A stretch of 64,000 nucleotides of DNA, taken from Psychrobacter sp. LV10R520-6. Lineage in GTDB: Bacteria > Pseudomonadota > Gammaproteobacteria > Pseudomonadales > Moraxellaceae. The notes beneath the pieces were generated by a model. It saw only the letters and a program-made list of their open reading frames with translations. It did no database searches and was not told where the DNA came from. The DNA is taken from contig NZ_LT900024.1 of NCBI RefSeq assembly GCF_900182925.1, positions 868,001 through 932,000 on the forward strand, in the 5' to 3' direction. Below are positions 39,901 through 48,508 of the stretch, piece after piece; within the stretch, counting starts at the first letter, position 1; every line of letters begins with the position of its first letter. The position numbers and the translations under genes are program-made.

Positions 39901-42900
39901 TGATGAAGATGAAGATGAAGATGCATTGATGATAGATAGGGCGGTATTTCTAAGTCACCTGAGCGGTGATGAAGTAACTGGTGCGGTCGAGGCGGTTTCT
40001 GCTAATTTTCTAAGTCACCTGAGCGGTGATGAAGCCTTTGCCCTCCAGTTAACATCTTTTGTCTATTTCTAAGTCACCTGAGCGGTGATGAAGTTTACAC
40101 TAGTATTAATGGGTTACGCATTGTTTTTCTAAGTCACCTGAGCGGTGATGAAGATATTCAAGTTTTTCAGCTGTTCTTCTCTGTTTTTCTAAGTCACCTG
40201 AGCGGTGATGAAGTGGTGACCATGTAGCTTTAGTAAAACGTGGGCTTTCTAAGTCACCTGAGCGGTGATGAAGCTAATTGGTTTGCTTGGGGTATTAGTG
40301 ATTGATTTCTAAGTCACCTGAGCGGTGATGAAGCAAGCCATAAGTAAATCGCTCATTAGATAATATTTCTAAGTCACCTGAGCGGTGATGAAGGGGGTAG
40401 CGCCCAATTCACTTTTAAAATAAATTTTCTAAGTCACCTGAGCGGTGATGAAGGATGAAATTAATGCGGTATGGGAAAACGCTCTTTTCTAAGTCACCTG
40501 AGCGGTGATGAAGAAGCCACTGACGGCTTTTTATTATCAATCTGTGTTTCTAAGTCACCTGAGCGGTGATGAAGTTGACATTGTTAATCCTTTGTTGGTT
40601 AGTAGTTTTCTAAGTCACCTGAGCGGTGATGAAGTTGACATTGTTAATCCTTTGTTGGTTAGTAGTTTTCTAAGTCACCTGAGCGGTGATGAAGCAAGTA
40701 GCTTGATAACTACATCTTGCCAGTTCTTTCTAAGTCACCTGAGCGGTGATGAAGACTAGCCCACCCAAAAAGTGGCGATTTGATAGATTTCTAAGTCACC
40801 TGAGCGGTGATGAAGATTTTTAACTCAATAACTAACAAAGTTAACGATTTCTAAGTCACCTGAGCGGTGATGAAGTCCGCGACTGCTCAACAGGTCATCA
40901 AGGATATTTTCTAAGTCACCTGAGCGGTGATGAAGGTTTGATGCTGACACGCTTTTCGATATGTATGATTTCTAAGTCACCTGAGCGGTGATGAAGACTG
41001 TATCGTCATCTAATAGATCGCACTCACCTTTCTAAGTCACCTGAGCGGTGATGAAGCGAGTGGTGCTTTATTCAATGGGCGTTTTTATTTTCTAAGTCAC
41101 CTGAGCGGTGATGAAGCATTGACACCCTCTGTCAACCATGGACGAGCATTTCTAAGTCACCTGAGCGGTGATGAAGCAAGTTTAGATAACATCATGGGTA
41201 ACACGCGATTTCTAAGTCACCTGAGCGGTGATGAAGAGTGGCAGTTAAGGGGTTATATGTGGCTGTATTTTCTAAGTCACCTGAGCGGTGATGAAGTGAG
41301 CGCAAGGAGACCGACTTATCAGACAGATTTTCTAAGTCACCTGAGCGGTGATGAAGAGATGTGCAAGACAGGCATGGTTATGGCACATTTTCTAAGTCAC
41401 CTGAGCGGTGATGAAGAACTCATCAGCATAACGGTTGTATATCTTGGTTTTCTAAGTCACCTGAGCGGTGATGAAGTCAAACGTCAGTGCTGACATTCAA
41501 ACGGTTAGTTTCTAAGTCACCTGAGCGGTGATGAAGCTAAAGCGGTATTGTACTTAGACGGCTTATAATTTCTAAGTCACCTGAGCGGTGATGAAGGAAT
41601 ATGCCTTTGACAGCAATGTTGTCGCTAATTTCTAAGTCACCTGAGCGGTGATGAAGTTTGTGGGTTTGAGGCATCTCTATACTCATCGTTTCTAAGTCAC
41701 CTGAGCGGTGATGAAGAGTTGTCGAATGGCTTTGCAAAGAAGTCGATATTTCTAAGTCACCTGAGCGGTGATGAAGCACTGTAACCGGCACCACCATGCG
41801 AGCAAATGTTTCTAAGTCACCTGAGCGGTGATGAAGGCGGCGATGGGTTCCCGATGATAGCCAAGCATTTTCTAAGTCACCTGAGCGGTGATGAAGGTTA
41901 GGGCCGCAGTTTGACGGGCTTCTTCCGATTTCTAAGTCACCTGAGCGGTGATGAAGACTTAATGGCAGATATAAACAACCTTGGATCATTTCTAAGTCAC
42001 CTGAGCGGTGATGAAGGATGCTGAGAAATCAAAGAACAGACCATTGGTTTTCTAAGTCACCTGAGCGGTGATGAAGTCTTGCGGTAATGGTAGGCTTAGA
42101 TTGCTTGCTTTCTAAGTCACCTGAGCGGTGATGAAGTACTTGGCTTAACTGAGCCTAAGCCTGACATTTTTCTAAGTCACCTGAGCGGTGATGAAGACTG
42201 AGACAGGACAAGCATATCACGGGCAATGTTTCTAAGTCACCTGAGCGGTGATGAAGAAAACCCATCTGCGGAACTCTTTTGCTTTGTCTTTCTAAGTCAC
42301 CTGAGCGGTGATGAAGCTCTGACGGCTTGACTGTGGGGTAATCATTTTTTTCTAAGTCACCTGAGCGGTGATGAAGCACTTGATGAAACACAAGGCGGTA
42401 TAGGTCGTTTTCTAAGTCACCTGAGCGGTGATGAAGTCAAACGCTGAAGCTGGACATGCTCCATCTATTTTCTAAGTCACCTGAGCGGTGATGAAGATTC
42501 TAAAACTGGATCAGCGGGACATTGTGCATTTCTAAGTCACCTGAGCGGTGATGAAGAAAAGCGAACATAAGCAGACTAACTATTATTATTTCTAAGTCAC
42601 CTGAGCGGTGATGAAGCTGCCGTCCAATTGAGTTGTTGACGCTTAAATTTTCTAAGTCACCTGAGCGGTGATGAAGGCGACAATAAATAGAGAAGTTAGT
42701 TTTGCTAGTTTCTAAGTCACCTGAGCGGTGATGAAGTTTTGTCTCCTGTCTTGTAGTTTTTAAATGCTTTTCTAAGTCACCTGAGCGGTGATGAAGACCA
42801 GATGGAAACTGACCAATTATTTCACTGCTTTCTAAGTCACCTGAGCGGTGATGAAGTAAAGATTAGAGCACCAGTTGCACCAGTTGCATTTCTAAGTCAC

Positions 42901-43635
42901 CTGAGCGGTGATGAAGTAATTCATTGGATAGCCTCACGGTAAGAGTAATTTCTAAGTCACCTGAGCGGTGATGAAGTACATTTGAATTGAGCTCTATCTT
43001 CCCTATAATTTCTAAGTCACCTGAGCGGTGATGAAGTTAACCCCTGTTGCGTCATACCAAGCACAAGTTTTCTAAGTCACCTGAGCGGTGATGAAGAATT
43101 TAAGTCAGTCTGAGCTGATGTTCTATATTTTCTAAGTCACCTGAGCGGTGATGAAGATGTAAGACATCAGGCTCTTTTTTATGACGATTTTCTAAGTCAC
43201 CTGAGCGGTGATGAAGTCTTACATGCTTATGAGCTTGATTATCAAGATTTTCTAAGTCACCTGAGCGGTGATGAAGACCAATCGCCACCACAGAGGGGAT
43301 GACTTGGATTTCTAAGTCACCTGAGCGGTGATGAAGCCTTAATCATCATCATGCCTTTGTCAGTCTGATTTCTAAGTCACCTGAGCGGTGATGAAGCAAA
43401 AGCATACAAAGGGGATCCCGGCCCAAAATTTCTAAGTCACCTGAGCGGTGATGAAGTCAATGGGGTGTTTTTGGTGATTCGCCTCTATTTCTAAGTCACC
43501 TGAGCGGTGATGAAGCCGAGGGTGAAAAAGGCAGGCTGTGCTTTGTATTTCTAAGTCACCTGAGCGGTGATGAAGGAGCAAACTTGCAACATACCTTCGT
43601 TTGGAAATTTCTAAGTCACCTGAGCGGTGATGAAG
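33942..43635 (-). CRISPR. Type I-F CRISPR array, leader-proximal block (162 repeats, 161 spacers)
   Basis: This block has the same 28-bp repeat and about 32-bp spacers. The most distal repeat (33942-33969) has the degenerate CTCA in place of TTTC, as at the true trailer end at 28410. The most recent repeat is at 43608-43635, next to the leader and csy4. Unusual spacer lengths are 30 nt (before 36880) and 38 nt (39909-39946, starting with extra ATGAAG units). Two adjacent spacers at about 40574 and 40634 are identical. Transcription on the minus strand is inferred from the handle orientation and cas gene side. Confidence 0.97.
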
Positions 43636-43813
43636 AGGAATTATACCTCTAAAAAACCAGTTATGACAAGGTATGGAGAGCAAAATACCCTATTTTACCC
43701 TCCATTTTTTGCCTTATCATAACTTTATGATAAATAAGCGAATTTTTAAATAATCTAAAAAAAAGGTTTTTACTCCTAGTTTTTGGGTAATTCGTCATTA
43801 CCATGAAAGCAAG
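43636..43813 (-). promoter_or_regulatory. CRISPR leader region
   Basis: This AT-rich 178-bp interval lies between the newest repeat and the csy4 stop. It includes a perfect inverted repeat TTATCATAA-CT-TTATGATAA at 43714-43733 and an A8 tract near 43760. By position it is the array leader, where the array promoter and integration-host-factor-type signals would be. I could not assign boxes with confidence. Confidence 0.7.
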
Positions 43814-44419
43814 TTACCAATGTGGCACGGTAACCTGACCTATTTTATTATTCATACCATAAACATTGAACGTGCCTTTACAAGCGCTGGCAGTTACTTC
43901 TTGAAAAATTGCCAGTTTATAAGGTTGTTGATTGGTCTCACTTTTTAAGTTGATATGAGGATAGGGCTTATTATCCTGTTTATGCGCAGCACAGTGTACA
44001 AGCGCATCTTCAAGGCTGATGTCTTTATGTTTGGCAAATTCTTCAGCTTGCTTGAGCGGATTTTTTGGACGATAGCGGCTGACCACCAGATGACTTTTTG
44101 TCTTATCACCGACCTCGATAATACTTTTAATATGCACATAATCAGTTAGTCTTGATAGCCAACCGTTGAGATTTAGTGTTTCTAAATCCTTTTGGCTGAG
44201 CGCAAACACTCGCAGCTTAAGCCCAAGCTTGGATGATTTACCCTTGTCATCATAATGATAATCAGGAAAGCTGACACCAATTGACTCGATGCCATGCTTG
44301 TTTTTGATCTCAGCTAAGCCGATATGCAACTGTGTAAACAGCTTACTCCAGATAAAGTAGGGTGCAATATCAGGATCGGGAATAATAGTGATTTCTTGGT
44401 AATGCGTCAGTTGACTCAT
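43814..44419 (-). CDS. cas6f: Type I-F crRNA endonuclease Cas6f (Csy4)
   Basis: This 201-residue protein is the usual length for Csy4. An N-terminal RRM-like segment contains His32 (LFTQLHIGLAEI), matching the catalytic His29 of Pseudomonas Csy4. The C-terminal part has VTASACKGTFNVYG, typical of the family. It cleaves pre-crRNA at the base of the repeat stem and stays bound to it in Cascade. It is the last cas gene before the array and starts 3 bp after csy3 ends. It should also process the diverged repeats at 48070-48152 if their hairpins are recognised. Confidence 0.93.
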   Translation of the reverse strand: MSQLTHYQEITIIPDPDIAPYFIWSKLFTQLHIGLAEIKNKHGIESIGVSFPDYHYDDKGKSSKLGLKLRVFALSQKDLETLNLNGWLSRLTDYVHIKSIIEVGDKTKSHLVVSRYRPKNPLKQAEEFAKHKDISLEDALVHCAAHKQDNKPYPHINLKSETNQQPYKLAIFQEVTASACKGTFNVYGMNNKIGQVTVPHW

Positions 44420-44422
44420 GGT

Positions 44423-45457
44423 TTACTCCTTACCGCTGGCACCGAACACGCCGCCACGAATAAGTACGCCCATTACATAGTGTTGCTGGTTGGCGTCTGG
44501 CGCTTCACCTTTGAGTACCCAGTTATCAAATAGGCTATAAAAGTCCATTTTGTCTTTAGGTTGGCGAAATGCAGTACCCATAGTTGTCACTGCGCCATAT
44601 GGTTCGATGGCAATAGGGAATTTGGCATTAGGGTACCAATCATCAATAGTGCGAATGGCGTTACTGACTTTTTGCGAGTGCATGCCAGCATTATCTTCAG
44701 AGCCCTTTCGGTCACTGACACGATATAATACTTTGCTCTTTTTACTGCCGGTATCAAGGATTAGCTCTTGTGATGGATAGACCTCTTGACCATAACCGAT
44801 GACCGCTTGAGCTTCTATATATAGAATAATAAACGCTTCATCATTTAGCCCCGCTTTAATCCAGTCAGCAACTTGCTTAATATTGGCATCATCCATGTCA
44901 AAATTGTTAATGCTGTAGTTCTTTGCATCATCAATAGTGATCGTTTTCTCGTTACACTTAACAGTTACTTTAATGCTTTCAGTACCAACACGATTTCGCC
45001 ATAACCAACGAGCGTTTAGAATATTAATCGCATAGCGGTGAGCTAACTCGTCTAACCCTTGGTTGCTTATATAGTCAGTGACGACTTGCTGTAATGCTTG
45101 TTGATAATCTTGGTCATTACAGACATTTGGCTTGCCCGTAAACGGTAGAACTTTGACACTAAAACGAGCGATTAAGATGTCATTTGATTCATCCAAGGAT
45201 GCTGAGTCGACCTTTTGTAAATTGGCTTTTTCAGTCTCGGCATCTAGTTTGGTAGGGTCGTTAGTAATGGTGCTTTTTAGACGATTGCTAATCGTACCAC
45301 GAACGGATTTTTCTTTGATCACCACCGGTGTCCGTGTAGATTCTTTATTTTTATCAGTATCGGCTTGACTGTTAGTCTGCCAGAGATAAGCATCTGAGAC
45401 ATCAAGGTTGCGTTCAAATGCAAGAACAGATGCGGTTTTTAAAGTGGGTTTTGACAT
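44423..45457 (-). CDS. csy3: Type I-F Cascade backbone protein Cas7f (Csy3)
   Basis: The frame is open to 45484, but the ATG at 45455-45457 (MSKPTLKTASVLAFERNL) is chosen because GGAG lies 6 nt upstream and homologues begin near LKTASVLAFER; this gives 344 residues. Csy3 forms the six-subunit helical backbone that coats the crRNA spacer. Characteristic segments include NILNARWLWRNRVG and VEPYGAVTTMGTAFR-like IEPYGAVTTMGTAFRQP, and VLIRGGVFGASGKE at the end. It lies 96 bp downstream of csy2 and 3 bp upstream of csy4. Confidence 0.93.
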   Translation of the reverse strand: MSKPTLKTASVLAFERNLDVSDAYLWQTNSQADTDKNKESTRTPVVIKEKSVRGTISNRLKSTITNDPTKLDAETEKANLQKVDSASLDESNDILIARFSVKVLPFTGKPNVCNDQDYQQALQQVVTDYISNQGLDELAHRYAINILNARWLWRNRVGTESIKVTVKCNEKTITIDDAKNYSINNFDMDDANIKQVADWIKAGLNDEAFIILYIEAQAVIGYGQEVYPSQELILDTGSKKSKVLYRVSDRKGSEDNAGMHSQKVSNAIRTIDDWYPNAKFPIAIEPYGAVTTMGTAFRQPKDKMDFYSLFDNWVLKGEAPDANQQHYVMGVLIRGGVFGASGKE

Positions 45458-45553
45458 GGGATTCTCCATAGTTGTTATAGTCATTGTGCTGAAAGACTTG
45501 GATGTTATTTAGTTTTCAAAAGACGGCTGTTATTAAAGCTAAGATCAGTGGTG

Positions 45554-46504
45554 TTAGTCGTCATCAGACTGGGTGACTAAATACAGGTTATTAGATTCGT
45601 CATACTGTTGGTACCAAAGCGCATCTGCTAAGTCTTTGATACGATATGGGAACACCCATTTGCCAAGTCCATAGATGGCTTCGACGTATTGGCTAGGATA
45701 TTCAGGGTTACGGACATTTTGCATATCACCGGCATCATATAAGTCTGAAATACCTTGATGACCAATGGGAATAGGGACTAACCACCCTCTACCTTGTTTG
45801 GAGGATTGCGTCTCCCAACGGGTCGTTCCATTGCCATTATCAATGGGAGTATGCTCTAAGGTGGCTGTATTGATTAACGCATCTAAAGCGGTGGCTTCTG
45901 GATTATGCTGTTGTAATTGTGCGGTAATATCGATTAGATCTTGTTGCGCGTTCATTAAAATAAATGCGGGAAGTAAATGACGAGTAAAATCATTAATGTC
46001 TTCTGCTGGTAAATAGGTAACGGCATTAAATCTGTCTAGACCATGGACGCTGCCACCTGCTATCCGTTGTTGCTGTATTTTGATTTCAACAGTTTTTAAT
46101 AGTTGGTCGATCTGTTCCTCTTCAAGTATAAAATCATCCGCATAGACCCCGACGATCAATGACACTTTTAGATGACAACGGCCCTCTTCAATGATTGAAG
46201 CCGTTTTGCCAGATTTTAGGATAGGATTACGAGTTTGGTTAAAGGTATATTCTTTATAGTTTTCCTCACGGTATATCTGCGGTAGACACTCATAGCAACC
46301 TATCAGGACACCGTCTAAATGCATCTGTTCAAGTCCTGATACCTGCCCAATTTTACGACTGAGCGCATGGATGGCGCCTGTAAAACCAGTGATCGCCGGA
46401 AATCCATAAGTTATCGGACTGGATATCGCATTGGCATCTTGAATACGGATGTTCTTAATCAAGATATGGCCAACCAGTTCTTTGTCAGGATAGATATAAC
46501 TCAT
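45554..46504 (-). CDS. csy2: Type I-F Cascade protein Cas5f (Csy2)
   Basis: This 316-residue protein contains the diagnostic Csy2 N-terminus (VGHILIKNIRIQDANAISS then TYGFPAITGFTGAIHAL) and the C-terminal VEAIYGLGKWVFPYRIKDL. Csy2 caps the 5' handle of the crRNA together with Csy1 and helps in PAM recognition. The ATG overlaps the csy1 stop (ATGA arrangement), so translation is coupled. Confidence 0.93.
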   Translation of the reverse strand: MSYIYPDKELVGHILIKNIRIQDANAISSPITYGFPAITGFTGAIHALSRKIGQVSGLEQMHLDGVLIGCYECLPQIYREENYKEYTFNQTRNPILKSGKTASIIEEGRCHLKVSLIVGVYADDFILEEEQIDQLLKTVEIKIQQQRIAGGSVHGLDRFNAVTYLPAEDINDFTRHLLPAFILMNAQQDLIDITAQLQQHNPEATALDALINTATLEHTPIDNGNGTTRWETQSSKQGRGWLVPIPIGHQGISDLYDAGDMQNVRNPEYPSQYVEAIYGLGKWVFPYRIKDLADALWYQQYDESNNLYLVTQSDDD

Positions 46505-47919
46505 TTGAATGCTCCTTGACCCATACGTTTAGACTCTTTTAACGCGGCTTGCATCTCATTCTCCCACTGGGTTTGTTCGGCGTCAGCAAAGTCGTCTTTG
46601 ATTTTGGGAAACTCCTTTTTCAGTAAGTTTTGTAGCCAAGCTGCAAATCGCTGTTCTATTTCTTGTTGCCAATAGCCGTTGTCAAAGTCAGTTTTAAACG
46701 TGTCTTCGTCCATTAGCTCTTTACGATAAGGATCAAGCCAAAGCTTTTCAGCATAATCAAGCTGATATTCAGCTGACCAGCCAGCAGGTCGATTGTTCTG
46801 AACGCTGTTCGCCACAGTCAGTATCTGTAGTAGCAGCTCGTCCAAGAGTGACTTGCGGGTGTCTCGTATTGTCACGTTGTTATAATTAGTTTTAATAATC
46901 TTGTACAAGGCATCTAGTGTCTTTCTAGTTTTATAAGCCATTGTTTTAGAATTAAAGATACTACTGGCATTTTTACTAAATGATAAATCTTGTGATTGTG
47001 TAAAACTGGGAGGCAGGGAAGGGAGGAGATAGTTTCTACCACTCTGTTTGCTGATGAGTTTGCTAATGTTTTGTGGTTTGGTGCCACCCAGTTGCAACAC
47101 AGCTAAATCATGTATCGTGATATAAGGCTGTTGTTCAGCTGTTTTTTTGTGTCGATTATCGCGAGCAAGTTTATTCTCTTCAGAGAATTTTAGATGGTTA
47201 ATATGTCGAAACAGCTCATGAGTTAATACAGAGGGATATAAAGGAATAATAGTATGATAATCCGCTGTAGTAGTAGCTGTAATTGAGTCTTCGCTGCACT
47301 CAAGAGGCCATAGTAATTGTTTATTACGCTCATGGGTGGACGGATTATCAATTTGTCTGGTTAAGGTACTAACAAATACCTGTTGATATACGTCTGATAA
47401 AGTTTGTTCCTCAGCGAAGCTACCAGATAGAGCAGGATGATTAGTCAGCAGTAAATCACGAACAGTCAGTTTTGGAGATTTATGATCCGCACTAGCACCA
47501 TCAGTAACGCCATCTCTAGTAATCGTCCAATCAAACAAACCGGCTAATGGTAGTGCCGCTGCGTTGCCATTAGCATCCATCAAGCCGCTAATAAGACTAT
47601 GAGTACCCATAAAGTCATGCTGAGGTTGGCTTCGAAAGTTGACGTTGTCGCCCTTAGCGTTTGGATGAACACCTTTTGAGATATGGGTGCCGAAGTTAAG
47701 CTGGGTTGCCATTGTCTTGGCTTCTATCATCCAATTGACTTTGTTAAATTTCTCCTTAAAAGGGCCTAGCTGCGACTGCAATTCACTAATATCAGCAAAG
47801 TCTTTAGATTCCTCTGCTTTAACAAGTTTCTTTTGAATGGACTCTGTTTTTTTATCGTATTGCGACTGCAAAAAATTATCAATGGCCTGTTTAACCTGAG
47901 CTTGGGTGATATTTTTCAT
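46501..47919 (-). CDS. csy1: Type I-F Cascade large subunit Cas8f (Csy1)
   Basis: This 472-residue protein begins MKNITQAQVKQAIDNFLQSQ and shows Csy1 features: KGVHPNAKGDNVNFRSQ, HSLISGLMDANGNAAALPLAGLF-type segment near residue 110-130, GGTKPQNISKLISKQSGRNYLLPSLPP near 275-300, and WLDPYR. Csy1 recognises the GG/CC PAM. It is the first gene of the csy operon. Its predicted promoter is overlapped by a sequence matching the pseudo-spacer of the adjacent mini-CRISPR, which suggests autorepression by Cascade. Confidence 0.93.
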   Translation of the reverse strand: MKNITQAQVKQAIDNFLQSQYDKKTESIQKKLVKAEESKDFADISELQSQLGPFKEKFNKVNWMIEAKTMATQLNFGTHISKGVHPNAKGDNVNFRSQPQHDFMGTHSLISGLMDANGNAAALPLAGLFDWTITRDGVTDGASADHKSPKLTVRDLLLTNHPALSGSFAEEQTLSDVYQQVFVSTLTRQIDNPSTHERNKQLLWPLECSEDSITATTTADYHTIIPLYPSVLTHELFRHINHLKFSEENKLARDNRHKKTAEQQPYITIHDLAVLQLGGTKPQNISKLISKQSGRNYLLPSLPPSFTQSQDLSFSKNASSIFNSKTMAYKTRKTLDALYKIIKTNYNNVTIRDTRKSLLDELLLQILTVANSVQNNRPAGWSAEYQLDYAEKLWLDPYRKELMDEDTFKTDFDNGYWQQEIEQRFAAWLQNLLKKEFPKIKDDFADAEQTQWENEMQAALKESKRMGQGAFK

Positions 47920-47982
47920 TTTGTAACCCTTGAATTGTTCAAAAGTAATGATTTAACTTGTAATTAGACTAACATAGTTTTA

Positions 47983-48011
47983 TATATGATTGCCACTATA
48001 ACGTTAGTAAA
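47983..48011 (-). promoter_or_regulatory. Predicted csy operon promoter
   Basis: On the minus strand TTTACT (48006-48011) and CATATA (47983-47988) are spaced 17 bp apart, giving a start near 47976, about 57 bp before the csy1 ATG. The boxes are weak (4 of 6 each), so placement is tentative, but no better pair is visible in the csy1 upstream region. Confidence 0.45.
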
Positions 48012-48021
48012 ATTCATATTG
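47993..48021 (+). promoter_or_regulatory. Cascade target site (CC PAM plus protospacer) over the csy1 promoter
   Basis: A 5'-CC PAM (47993-47994) is followed by a 27-bp protospacer that matches the pseudo-spacer at 48098-48124 in 20 of the first 24 positions, on the same strand. The mismatches are at spacer positions 6, 8, 15 and 18. Positions 6 and 18 are flipped out and not read in type I Cascades. The site covers the predicted csy1 -35 box. Imperfect pairing would favour binding without Cas3 cleavage. Confidence 0.8.
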
Positions 48022-48027
48022 ATAATA

Positions 48028-48056
48028 TTGACATTTTTTTGTATATTTAGATTAAT
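48028..48056 (+). promoter_or_regulatory. Promoter of the mini-CRISPR (CreR-like) RNA
   Basis: A perfect TTGACA -35 (48028-48033), 17-bp spacer and ATTAAT -10 (48051-48056) predict transcription from about 48063, 7 bp before the first pseudo-repeat. It lies just beyond the Cascade target, so bound Cascade may also hinder this promoter. Confidence 0.7.
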
Positions 48057-48062
48057 GGTGCT

Positions 48063-48152
48063 AATATCTTCTCACTATCATAAAGATAGCTTAGAAAACT
48101 ATTAGGTTAGTTAAGTTCATAACCTTTCACCACCGCACAGGTGGCTTATCAG
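48063..48152 (+). ncRNA. CreR-like Cas-regulating RNA: degenerate mini-CRISPR
   Basis: Two diverged I-F repeats flank a short spacer. Pseudo-repeat 1 (48070-48097) has stem CTATC/GATAG with loop ATAAA, then the exact canonical handle CTTAGAAA. Pseudo-repeat 2 (48125-48152) matches the array repeat at 21 of 28 positions. In it the closing stem pair T-A is replaced by C-G, a compensatory change, and the tail is CTTATCAG. Both are exactly 28 nt with 5-bp stems and 5-nt loops. The pseudo-spacer is 27 nt (48098-48124) and matches the csy1 promoter region next to a CC PAM. Cas6f processing would give an RNA of about 55 nt that guides Cascade to repress csy1. It is transcribed opposite to csy1, toward higBA. 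Confidence 0.82.
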
Positions 48153-48153
48153 A

Positions 48154-48192
48154 TTGCTATTACTTACGCATGGCGTTATTATAACGCTATGC
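48154..48192 (+). promoter_or_regulatory. higBA promoter and palindromic operator
   Basis: TTGCTA (48154-48159) and TATTAT (48177-48182) are spaced 17 bp apart. An 11-bp-arm palindrome (GCATGGCGTTA at 48168-48178, TAACGCTATGC at 48182-48192, one G-T mismatch, TTA between) overlaps the -10. This is a typical site for HigA autorepression. The promoter begins directly after pseudo-repeat 2. Confidence 0.65.
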
Positions 48193-48216
48193 CTTACCAA
48201 CTATAGGACAATTATT

Positions 48217-48498
48217 ATGATTGCCTCTTTTGCTGATAAGGCGACAGCAGCAGTATATTTTGGCAAACGAGCCAAACGTATTGCACCCGATATTTATAGT
48301 CGTGCAAGAGCCAAACTGCATGTACTAAATGTCACGGACAATCTTGACGATCTGCGCCTACCGCCGAGCAACCACCTTGAAAAGTTAACAGGTGATCGTA
48401 ACGGTCAATATAGTATTCGCATCAACCAACAATGGCGCATCTGCTTTGAATGGCATGATGGTTACGCTGAGAACGTCGAGATAGTCGATTACCACTAA
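48217..48498 (+). CDS. higB: HigB-family (RelE-like) toxin embedded in the cas locus
   Basis: The ATG at 48217 (MIASFADKATAAVYFG) is used; a longer frame starting with TTG at 48154 would begin inside the promoter. The 93-residue protein has the HigB pattern FGKRAKRIAP...LDDLRLPPSNHLEKLTGDRNGQ with the conserved C-terminal YSIRINQQWRICFEW. HigB toxins are ribosome-associated mRNA interferases. The toxin gene precedes the antitoxin gene by 10 bp, the usual higBA order. The module runs opposite to the cas genes, between cas2-3 and csy1. The close paralogue at 24105 is inactivated. Confidence 0.9.
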   Translation: MIASFADKATAAVYFGKRAKRIAPDIYSRARAKLHVLNVTDNLDDLRLPPSNHLEKLTGDRNGQYSIRINQQWRICFEWHDGYAENVEIVDYH

Positions 48499-48508
48499 GG
48501 AAATCTGC

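Noticed and set aside
39901-39946. Long 38-nt spacer beginning with extra ATGAAG units as an insertion element
   Set aside because: It is best explained by slippage at the end of the repeat, with no inverted ends or target duplication.
28386-43683. Many open frames of 60-150 codons encoding FLSHLSGDE or LHHRSGDLE at regular intervals
   Set aside because: They are translations of the CRISPR repeat. The 60-bp period is a multiple of three, so any frame without a stop in the spacers stays open. They have no ribosome sites and no family resemblance.
47989-48005. Match between sequence after pseudo-repeat 2 (GATTGC...) and the csy1 upstream region
   Set aside because: Only six contiguous bases agree and no PAM is present. 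The pseudo-spacer between the two repeats gives a far better match.
48194-48216. Possible second target of the mini-CRISPR spacer next to the higB start (ACTATAGG)
   Set aside because: Only about eight bases match, the two bases before it are CA rather than CC, and there is a mismatch within the seed.
48154-48216. Longer form of HigB starting at a TTG at 48154
   Set aside because: It would begin inside the predicted promoter and operator, and the ATG at 48217 gives the family's usual length.
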